Shown: one piece after another, positions 58,035 through 64,000 of the stretch | Position numbering within the stretch: the stretch's first letter is position 1 | How the letters are laid out: every line of letters starts with the position of its first letter | From: Nocardia macrotermitis | GTDB taxonomy: Bacteria > Actinomycetota > Actinomycetes > Mycobacteriales > Mycobacteriaceae | Direction: 5' to 3' | Length of the DNA: 64,000 bases | Assembly: GCF_009604405.1 (NCBI RefSeq) | Contig: NZ_WEGK01000007.1 | Location: forward strand, 361,627 to 425,626 | Position numbers and translations under genes: made by a program | Notes under the pieces: model-generated | What the model was told of the DNA's origin: nothing | Database searches by the model: none | Seen by the model: only the letters and a program-made list of their open reading frames with translations

Positions 58035-58570
58035 TGTCCGGCCGGATCGATCGTCACAGCGCCGGTACAGCCTCACGCCGACCGAGCTCGTTCGGCACCC
58101 GATCGCTACCAGATATCCAGCACCACGACCACCAGATCCGGCTCACCTCCGGACATTCACGTGGTCACCACTTCGAGCCCCTGCGGACCCACTCGGGTGT
58201 CCTGGTGGCCACGGCTGGGTCACTTCCACACCGTTCGGCCATGACACAGAATTCGTCGCCAGCAGTCCACAGCCACCACTATCGCGAACCCGGCCGTCAC
58301 GGGCTCGAGCAACGATGCGGGCGACCCATTCGAGGTGGTCCACAGCCACCGCTATCGCGAACCCGGCCGTATTGCCAACACCGGCACCACGATCCGATGC
58401 GACGCCGCGTCCAACCGATTGCCGCCCATGCGCTGCCACTGATGATGCCCGCGGCAACGTGCGATTGGTGCTGCCGCAGTCAGCGAATCGCCGTCGAGGC
58501 CGTCACCCGAACCGGACCGGTGGGCATGTTCCGATGCGCGCAGCGCGATCGACTCGCTATCGTCGGTCGG
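58035..58570. other. 536-base intergenic region, recQ-like / ligD-like
   Basis: No recognisable gene. Frames are open in several directions, but composition and lack of start sites argue against coding. The only structure found is the 33-base direct repeat pair listed separately. Part of it may be decayed coding DNA. Confidence 0.4.
58265..58370. repeat. 33-bp direct repeat pair
   Basis: 58265-58297 and 58338-58370 agree at 32 of 33 bases, starting GTCCACAGCCACC and ending CGAACCCGGCCGT, with starts 73 bases apart. Too few copies for a CRISPR; a local duplication or paired binding site is possible. Confidence 0.85.
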
Positions 58571-59557
58571 GTGGCCAGTAAGTCTGCCTCGCCGGCGGTG
58601 GAGTTGGCGGTCGGCGAGCATACGGTGCGAGTGTCCAACCCCGATCGGGTGTATTTCCCCGAGATCGGGGCCACCAAGCTGGATCTGGTCCGGTACTACC
58701 TCGGGGTGGGCGAGGGAATCGTGAACGCGCTGCGGGATCGGCCCTGCATGCTGCATCGGTTCCCGAAGGGGCTGCCGGGCGGGAAGGTTCATCAGAAGCG
58801 GCTGCCCGGCGGCGCACCGGACTGGATTTCCACTGTGCGCGTGTACTTTCCGCGTTACGGGCGACATGCCGACGAACTCTGCGTGCGCGAACTCGCGGAC
58901 ATCGTCTGGGCCGTCCAGATGTCGACCATCGAATTCCACCCCTGGAACTCACGACGTTTCGACACCGAGAAACCCGACGAGTGGCGGATCGATCTGGACC
59001 CGATGCCCGACTGCCCGTGGTCACGCGTGCAACGGATGGCCGGAGTGGTGCACGAGGTGCTCGATGAGATCGGCGCGGTCGGCTGGCCGAAGACCTCCGG
59101 CGGCAAGGGCCTGCACGTCTACGTCCGGATCGCGCCGGAATGGGGTTTCACCGATGTCCGCAGGGCCGCACTGGCATTCGCCCGCGAGGTCGAACGCCGC
59201 GCACCCGACGACGTGACCACCACCTGGTGGCGCAAGGACCGCGATCCGGCCCTGCTGTTCGTCGACTACAACCAGAACGCCCGCGACCACACCATCGCCG
59301 CCGCCTACTCGGTGCGCGGCGTCCCGGCGGCAACCGTCTCCACCCCGGTGCGCTGGACCGAGATCCCGGATATCGAGCCCCGCGACTTCACCATCACCAC
59401 CGTGCCCGCCCGCTACGCCGAACTGGGCGATCTGCACGCGGGCATCGATGACGCGGTCTTCCGGATCGATCAACTCCTGGAATGGGCCGAGCGCGAACCG
59501 GTCGACCTGGACCTCGACGAGGACACCGACGACACCGGATCGGACACATCCGGCTAA
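58571..59557 (+). CDS. Stand-alone LigD-type primase-polymerase (PolDom)
   Basis: A 328-residue archaeo-eukaryotic primase-fold polymerase like the polymerase domain of LigD and the stand-alone mycobacterial PolD proteins. It carries VRVSNPDRVYFPEIGATKLD, the metal-binding DLDP in WRIDLDPMPDC near 139-149, TSGGKGLHVYVRI and LLFVDYNQNARDHTIAAAYS. Its family adds ribonucleotides and fills gaps during Ku-dependent end joining. No ligase or nuclease domain is fused, and ku is not in the window. The GTG at 58571 gives the usual N-terminus (ASKSASPAVELAVGEHTVRV). The C-terminus is acidic. Confidence 0.88.
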   Translation: MASKSASPAVELAVGEHTVRVSNPDRVYFPEIGATKLDLVRYYLGVGEGIVNALRDRPCMLHRFPKGLPGGKVHQKRLPGGAPDWISTVRVYFPRYGRHADELCVRELADIVWAVQMSTIEFHPWNSRRFDTEKPDEWRIDLDPMPDCPWSRVQRMAGVVHEVLDEIGAVGWPKTSGGKGLHVYVRIAPEWGFTDVRRAALAFAREVERRAPDDVTTTWWRKDRDPALLFVDYNQNARDHTIAAAYSVRGVPAATVSTPVRWTEIPDIEPRDFTITTVPARYAELGDLHAGIDDAVFRIDQLLEWAEREPVDLDLDEDTDDTGSDTSG

Positions 59558-59598
59558 CGTCGGAGCCGACCGGCCTCGGATACCGCACAGGAGACCCC

Positions 59599-60528
59599 AT
59601 GACGGCGACGCCCATCGCGCTCGGACCGAACCACACCCCGCTACTGGAGCAGGCGATCACCGGCGCCGGCGGCGAACTGGCCGACCCGGCCGATGCCCGA
59701 GCGCTGATCTGGAACGCCGGACCGGAGGGCTTCCCGGAACGCCTGCCCGAGAACATCGAATGGGTGCAGCTGTTCTCCGCGGGCGTCGAGGAATGGTTCG
59801 ACACCCCGGTATTCGACCGCCACCCGAACGTCCTGTTCACCTCCGCGGCAGGCGCTTTCGCCGGAACCGTCGCCGAACACGCGCTGATGCTGCTGCTCGC
59901 GGGCGTGCGCGCGCTGCCGGAACATCTTGCCGCGCACAGCTGGCGCAGGCAGGAACTCGGCCGGAGTATCGGCACCCTGCGCAACGCCACCGTCGCCGTC
60001 GTCGGGGCCGGTGGCATCGGCCGCGAACTGATCGCCCTGCTCGCGCCGCTGGGTTCGCGGGTGATCGCGGTGAACCGCTCCGGCACCCCGATCGACCTGC
60101 CCGGCGTGGTGGAAACCCTGCCCGCGCAACGTCTCCCGGAGGTCTGGTCGCGCACCGACCACGTGGTGATCGCCGCCCCGGCCACCCCCGGCACCCGGCA
60201 TCTGCTCGGCAAAGCCGAACTGGCCCAGCTGAAATCGCATTCCTGGGTCGTCAACATCGCCCGCGGCACCCTGGTGGACACCGACGCCCTGGTCGAGGCG
60301 TTGCGTGCGGGCACGATCGGCGGCGCCGGACTCGACGTGACCGATCCCGAACCCCTGCCCGAGGGTCATCCGCTGTGGGATCTGCCCAATGCCCTGGTGA
60401 CACCGCACGATTCGAATCCGCCGCAGCTGCGCACCGTCGCCTTCGCCGAACACGTCGCGGAGAATGTGAGTCGTTTCACCAAGGGCCGCGAGCTGATCGC
60501 ACGTATCGACGTCGCCGCGGGGTACTGA
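59599..60528 (+). CDS. D-isomer-specific 2-hydroxyacid dehydrogenase
   Basis: A 309-residue NAD(P)-dependent dehydrogenase reducing 2-keto acids to D-2-hydroxy acids. The Rossmann motif VVGAGGIGRELIALL is at about 134-148, catalytic Arg in NIARGTLVDTDALVEAL, Glu in DVTDPEPLPEGHPLW and His in VTPHDSNP. It is short, as in the glyoxylate/hydroxypyruvate reductase group. Substrate not determined. ACAGGAG precedes the ATG, 41 bases after the polymerase stop. Confidence 0.87.
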   Translation: MTATPIALGPNHTPLLEQAITGAGGELADPADARALIWNAGPEGFPERLPENIEWVQLFSAGVEEWFDTPVFDRHPNVLFTSAAGAFAGTVAEHALMLLLAGVRALPEHLAAHSWRRQELGRSIGTLRNATVAVVGAGGIGRELIALLAPLGSRVIAVNRSGTPIDLPGVVETLPAQRLPEVWSRTDHVVIAAPATPGTRHLLGKAELAQLKSHSWVVNIARGTLVDTDALVEALRAGTIGGAGLDVTDPEPLPEGHPLWDLPNALVTPHDSNPPQLRTVAFAEHVAENVSRFTKGRELIARIDVAAGY

Positions 60529-60591
60529 CCCGAACCCGAACAGTCCCAGACGATCCCCGATCGCCGCGGCCCAGTTCACAGCTCGGAACCG

Positions 60592-61101
60592 CTACGCCTC
60601 GGCGTCCTGCGGATCGACGAATTCGAGTCCGGTGACCATATCCGGCAGGATCCGCACGAGATGCTCGCGCGGCCCGGGCAGCCACGGCCGCAACAACTCC
60701 CGATAACGTGCGATCTCGTCGGGATCCTCCACCGGCTCCGCGGCGCCGGTCACGATCACGCACCAGCCGCGACGGGTGCTCTCATCGATGACATCCGCCT
60801 CGTAGGCGACCATCTGCCGCTCCGCGGACAGCGCCGCACCGCGACTGGCGTGCACGACGATCGTCTCACCGTCGACGATGTGATTGACCGGGCGAATGAT
60901 GGGTAATGCGTAGCGCGCGAAGACGATTCGCCCGTATCGCACCTGCCCCAGCCGCCGCAGCGACTCGGCGGAGCTCAGATCGCGGGAACCCTGCGGTGCG
61001 AGGGCGTCCATATCGGCGACCATTCCCGCGCCGTGCCCACCACCCGCGGGCATGCCCGCCCCACCCGACTGCCCGGGGTATTCCTCGGCTCGGTTGTCCA
61101 T
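60592..61101 (-). CDS. Pyridoxamine 5'-phosphate oxidase-fold flavin-binding protein
   Basis: A 169-residue protein of the PPOX/split-barrel type: SSAESLRRLGQVRYGRIVFA, LPIIRPVNHIVDGETIVVHA and GWCVIVTGAAEPVEDPDE are typical of actinobacterial members that bind FMN or F420. The first 35 residues are Gly/Met-rich and disordered-looking; internal ATGs at 61053, 61023 and 61011 could be the true start. Role unknown; related proteins bind flavins, F420 or haem. Monocistronic and convergent with the 2-hydroxyacid dehydrogenase. Confidence 0.78.
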   Translation of the reverse strand: MDNRAEEYPGQSGGAGMPAGGGHGAGMVADMDALAPQGSRDLSSAESLRRLGQVRYGRIVFARYALPIIRPVNHIVDGETIVVHASRGAALSAERQMVAYEADVIDESTRRGWCVIVTGAAEPVEDPDEIARYRELLRPWLPGPREHLVRILPDMVTGLEFVDPQDAEA

Positions 61102-61295
61102 TTGCGATATCTGCCCCGCTGATCATGAACCTGTTGTTCCGGGTCATCACAAGATTCCCGGAATCGGCAACGATCAAACCCCGCCCGGGCGACGCACACG
61201 GAAACGCCAGGCGAACAGCACCATCCGTGGCGGACATCACGCTGCGCACAGCCGCCGCACCGCACCATCGCTGCCCGGCTACCGCCGATCTCGCC

Positions 61296-61790
61296 TCACT
61301 GCCCGGCCGCGCGGGGCGGCAGGATCTGTTCCGGGGCGACGACCGGCGTCGTCCGTCGGACCAGCTCGGACCACTCGTCGGCCAGCGAGGCCAGCAGCGA
61401 CCAGGCGGAATGGATCCGCTCGTCGTCGATGTCCGCACCGCCGCGCAGCAGTGCCACCGCCCGCACCTGCGCCGCGGCCATGGCGTCCACAACCGCGCCG
61501 AGGGATTGCGGAGCCGGTCGCCGGGTGTGCGTGACCACGGCGATCCAATCGTCCACGTGCGCGACGATTTCAGCACGGCGACAATCGATCTCGGCGGTGC
61601 GCAGCGGCGATTCGCGGCGGGTGAGGTGGAGTTCGGCGAGCGCGCGGGCCCAGCCCGTGACGGGGTGGGCATCGGGTTCTTCGCCGATGTGCCCGCAGAA
61701 GGCGGCGAGCAATTCGTGCCAGTCCGGTAGGCGGGCAGCCGAATCGCCGCCGTGCCACTGCTCCGGATCGTCGGGTTGCGGTACGTACAT
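61296..61790 (-). CDS. DUF4254 family protein
   Basis: A 164-residue helical protein with DUF4254 features: LPDWHELLAAFCGHIGE near the N-terminus, WARALAELHLTRRESPLRTA, EIDCRRAEIVAHVDDWI and RIHSAWSLLASLADEWSELV. The family is common in actinobacteria, often near ESX or secondary-metabolism genes, without known function. The ATG at 61790 has GGAGGT seven bases upstream, which fixes the start; frames above it are not used. The next gene to the left is the PPOX-fold protein, 194 bases away. Confidence 0.75.
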   Translation of the reverse strand: MYVPQPDDPEQWHGGDSAARLPDWHELLAAFCGHIGEEPDAHPVTGWARALAELHLTRRESPLRTAEIDCRRAEIVAHVDDWIAVVTHTRRPAPQSLGAVVDAMAAAQVRAVALLRGGADIDDERIHSAWSLLASLADEWSELVRRTTPVVAPEQILPPRAAGQ

Positions 61791-62141
61791 GACGTGTACC
61801 TCCATGACCGCGGCGAGCCGGACCGGCGGCCTGCGTGCCCCGCAGGCAGTACCTTCGCCCACCTTCACTACGTACACACCCGGCGCGCCACAAACGCGGG
61901 CACCGGACCGCGAGCCCGGTGTGGTAAGGGCGGACCACACCGGATCCGGTTGCGCCGCAATCTGCGAAGGGGACATCTCCTTGCGGCGCGCCGGGTGCAC
62001 TTCCAGCATGCACTTTTCCGGCGGCCCTCCCACTGCCCTTTCCATGGCCTTCCGGTGACCGTCGGAAAGCGGATTCCGCGATGCCGTCTGGTCGGCCCCG
62101 CGCCGCCCCGTTAGGCTTGATCGGGTTCGGGGGATGGAACG
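61791..62141. other. Divergent region, DUF4254 / espG
   Basis: 351 bases without a credible gene. TAGGCT (62112-62117) is a plausible actinobacterial -10 for espG, and GGGGA before the GTG at 62142 is its ribosome binding site. No -35, operator or repeat was convincing. Confidence 0.35.
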
Positions 62142-62864
62142 GTGAAGGGTGAGTCTGGCGTGAGTTGGTCATTCACACCGGACGAGTTCGCCCACATCTG
62201 GCGCGAGACCGACCTGGACCGGTACCCCTTCCCGATCCGGATTCTGCAGACGCCGCACACCGAGCAGGACGCCGCCGCGCTGCGCCGCACGCTGGAGGAT
62301 CGCATGCCGCTGGGCGCGGATCCGGATCTGTCGGCGTGCCTGCGGATTCTGGCCCGGCCGCATACCCGGGTGGTCGCTATCGGCGGTACGCACGAGCCGG
62401 GCACGCAGGTCCGGGCGCTGGGCGCGGCGGTCTACGACCATGCCGTACTGGCCGTGCAGGACACCGGCTCATCACCGGATTTCGGTGGGCAAGTACGTAT
62501 TTCGATCGGTCACAGCGGTAAACTGGGGGCGCGCATCGCCGCGCTGCTGCCCGATACCCCACCCGGACGCGAACCGGCCCGCTCGGCGACCGCCGCGGCC
62601 GTACGCGACGAGGAGACCGTGATGTCCGGCGACCGATTGGCCGCGCGCATCCGGCGGCTGCTGCTCAAACCGCACAGCGCCGAGGGGCAGATCCGGATCG
62701 AACCGCGCTTGGACCGGGCCACCCCGCCCCCGCCGGTCTACTACACCTGGATCGATGTCGCCGGTGACGGCCGCTATCTGATCCGCGCGGGCGAGCAGGT
62801 GCACCTGGCCCCGGCCTCGACCCAGCAGATAGGCGCTCACCTGCAGAAACGTATTCCGCGATGA
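62142..62864 (+). CDS. espG: ESX secretion-associated protein EspG
   Basis: A 240-residue EspG-type cytosolic chaperone that in mycobacteria binds PE-PPE heterodimers and guides them to the ESX machinery. It shows the family N-terminus SWSFTPDEFAHIWRETDLDR and PFPIRILQTPHTEQD, the central VVAIGGTHEPGTQVRALGAA and the C-terminal YYTWIDVAGDGRYLIRAGEQ. The GTG at 62142 has GGGGA seven bases upstream; a GTG six codons later is also possible. Two small/large helical proteins follow on the same strand, the expected cargo position. Confidence 0.85.
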   Translation: MKGESGVSWSFTPDEFAHIWRETDLDRYPFPIRILQTPHTEQDAAALRRTLEDRMPLGADPDLSACLRILARPHTRVVAIGGTHEPGTQVRALGAAVYDHAVLAVQDTGSSPDFGGQVRISIGHSGKLGARIAALLPDTPPGREPARSATAAAVRDEETVMSGDRLAARIRRLLLKPHSAEGQIRIEPRLDRATPPPPVYYTWIDVAGDGRYLIRAGEQVHLAPASTQQIGAHLQKRIPR

Positions 62865-62949
62865 TGCCGCCGATGCCGTCATCGCCCCACCGTTGTCGTA
62901 CCCGGCGGTTACGCTGGGCACGACCGACCGATCCTCGAGGGGGTGCGCA

Positions 62950-63324
62950 TTGACCATCGATACCAGTCAGGCCGATATCGCCCGGTTCATGCAGGCGGCA
63001 CGCAGCGGCACGGTTCGTTTCGATCCGGACGCGGCTCGACGGTGCGCGGCGCAGTACGAGGAGCAGGCCGAAGGGTTGCTCGCACTACAGCAGCAGCTCG
63101 AATCGGTCGCGGAGCTACACGGTTTCGGCGGTTTCTTCTCCGCCGAGCAGTTGCAGGCCGGGTTCTCCCGCAAGGCCCGGGACGCGGCCGCACAGCTGGA
63201 TCGGTACATCTCCGCCTCCTACCGGATGAAGGAAGCGTTCCTGATCAGCGCCGGGCTGTACGAGGAGGCCGATGTCGCGCACGCCGCCGCGCTGCGCACG
63301 TTGTCGTCGAGGCAGCCGTGGTGA
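62950..63324 (+). CDS. Small helical ESX-associated protein (PE/EspC-like)
   Basis: A 124-residue, all-helical protein beginning with TTG at 62950, supported by GAGGGGG six bases upstream. It starts MTIDTSQADIARFMQAARSG, with two long helices around a Gly-rich turn (ELHGFGGFFSAEQLQAGF). The helix-turn-helix hairpin, size and position between EspG and a PPE-like protein fit a PE or WXG100-type secretion partner, though the turn lacks a strict WXG. A short C-terminal helix contains YEEADVAHAAAL, reminiscent of the YxxxD/E secretion motif (Y-E-E-A-D). Role inferred from context. Confidence 0.65.
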   Translation: MTIDTSQADIARFMQAARSGTVRFDPDAARRCAAQYEEQAEGLLALQQQLESVAELHGFGGFFSAEQLQAGFSRKARDAAAQLDRYISASYRMKEAFLISAGLYEEADVAHAAALRTLSSRQPW

Positions 63325-63351
63325 TCGAAGCCGGCGCGAGCGGGGTGTGTC

Positions 63352-64000
63352 ATGGGTGAGCACGTCCTGAATTCCACGCATTTCGGCCCGCAGGCACAGC
63401 CCACCGATCCCGAATACATCAGTGCGATGGAACATTTCGAGTCCGTACCGCACGAACGGATCTACGCAGGCACGCAGCAGATCGACGCCGGGGAGATCGC
63501 GCGAGCCTCGCTGATCTGGCTGAACGGCGCCGCCACCATCGGCACGGCGATGCCGATCACCCGATCCACCACCGACGGCGTGATGAATTCGGCGGGTTGG
63601 GAGGGCGCCGCGGCCGACGCCGCCTACGCCAGCACCCGCAGCTTCGCCCAGTCACTCGACGAGTTGGCCGAGGTCATGGCCGAGGTCGGCGCACGCTTGG
63701 GTGCGGTGGCCGCCGCGGCCGAGGCGGTGAAACTGGCTGTCGCCCCGCCCGGCGACTCCGGCCCGATCGGCGCGATCGCCCGCGCCCTCGAGACCGCCCA
63801 CGTCATCGATGCCGCTCTGGCACAGGAAGCACTGCGCCAAGAGGCGGTCCTGGCCATGAACATGATCTACAAACCAGCGTATTCCGGTGCGGGAACAGGT
63901 ATTCCGTCCCTCCCCGTGCCCCCGACCCTCCCGGGCGACACCCCCGCCACCCCACCCCACACGAACCACACCACCCCCCGATCACTCCCGAGCCAACAAC
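63352..64000 (+). CDS. PPE/WXG100-like ESX substrate, 3' end beyond window
   Basis: The frame from the ATG at 63352 is open to the window edge (216 codons). It begins MGEHVLNSTHFGPQAQPTDP. After an N-terminal helical part comes GVMNSAGWEGAAADAAY, with WEG as a WXG turn between long helices, as in WXG100/PPE-fold proteins. Then come Ala-rich helices (ELAEVMAEVGARLGAVAAAA), MIYKPAYSGAGTG and a Pro/Thr-rich stretch at the edge. It is the likely heterodimer partner of the preceding small protein and cargo of EspG. The rest is not visible, so a C-terminal domain cannot be excluded. Confidence 0.72.
   Translation, partial: MGEHVLNSTHFGPQAQPTDPEYISAMEHFESVPHERIYAGTQQIDAGEIARASLIWLNGAATIGTAMPITRSTTDGVMNSAGWEGAAADAAYASTRSFAQSLDELAEVMAEVGARLGAVAAAAEAVKLAVAPPGDSGPIGAIARALETAHVIDAALAQEALRQEAVLAMNMIYKPAYSGAGTGIPSLPVPPTLPGDTPATPPHTNHTTPRSLPSQQ

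Noticed and set aside
58265..58370. CRISPR array
   Set aside because: Only two repeat copies and one 40-base spacer, no cas genes, GC-rich context.

Overview
The window is high-GC, gene-dense DNA with many GTG starts and 1-4 nt start/stop overlaps. It looks like a chromosomal segment of a mycolic-acid actinomycete, most likely Nocardia or a close relative. The clues are an EspG/PPE-type ESX locus, a gpgP-octT pair for methylglucose lipopolysaccharide (MGLP), a GH15 trehalase, an LLM F420-type oxidoreductase and a DUF2961/GH172 enzyme that could act on D-arabinan. From memory, the gene order follows the Mycobacterium tuberculosis segment Rv2397c-Rv2427c: cysA-cysW-cysT-subI, GH15 trehalase, lepA, rpsT, holA, comEC, comEA, degV, octT, gpgP, rsfS, nadD, VWA protein, MoxR ATPase, proA. 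That backbone is interrupted by genus-specific insertions.

Layout. 1-4199: an Hsp70-like gene running off the left edge, then the sulfate ABC transporter operon (transcribed leftward). 4535-8715: M48 metallopeptidase, small acidic and membrane proteins (one of 25 residues) and a GH15 trehalase. 8864-19359 (leftward): a dynamin-like GTPase with an altered P-loop coupled to an 879-residue Pro/Thr/Gly-rich protein, LepA, and a 1324-residue protein with three AAA modules and internal repeats. 19665-22438: a glucarate-type MFS transporter and glucarate dehydratase, followed by a 34-copy pentanucleotide array. 22762-27716: PemK-like protein, S20, HolA, ComEC, ComEA, with two DnaA boxes at the comEA promoter. 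27717-36860: the degV-octT-gpgP-rsfS-nadD group, a coupled microprotein/helical-repeat pair, and VWA/MoxR. 36997-40268: ProA, then divergently a GntR regulator with its MFS transporter.

40276-49136 holds catabolic and regulatory accessory genes: a type I extradiol dioxygenase facing an IclR regulator, a methyltransferase behind a MerR-type promoter, an LLM oxidoreductase, a large LuxR/ATPase regulator, DinB, GH172 and thioredoxin. 49372-52170: FGGY sugar kinase, a decayed tandem duplication, and a GH43-like glycosidase. 52267-61790: small membrane proteins, an alpha/beta hydrolase, an AbiEi-like protein, a RecQ helicase fused to a phosphoribosyltransferase-like domain, a stand-alone LigD-type polymerase, a 2-hydroxyacid dehydrogenase, a PPOX-fold protein and a DUF4254 protein. 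62142-64000: EspG, a small helical protein and a PPE/WXG100-like protein that runs off the right edge.

Functional links. The sulfate operon is a complete importer. GpgP and OctT act on successive intermediates of MGLP initiation. RsfS and NadD are the usual housekeeping pair. GH172, the FGGY kinase and the GH43-like enzyme may form a pentose-glycan salvage set. The dynamin-like protein and its Pro-rich partner form a translationally coupled pair of unknown role. All functional calls come from reading translated sequence and remembered family motifs; no database search was run.
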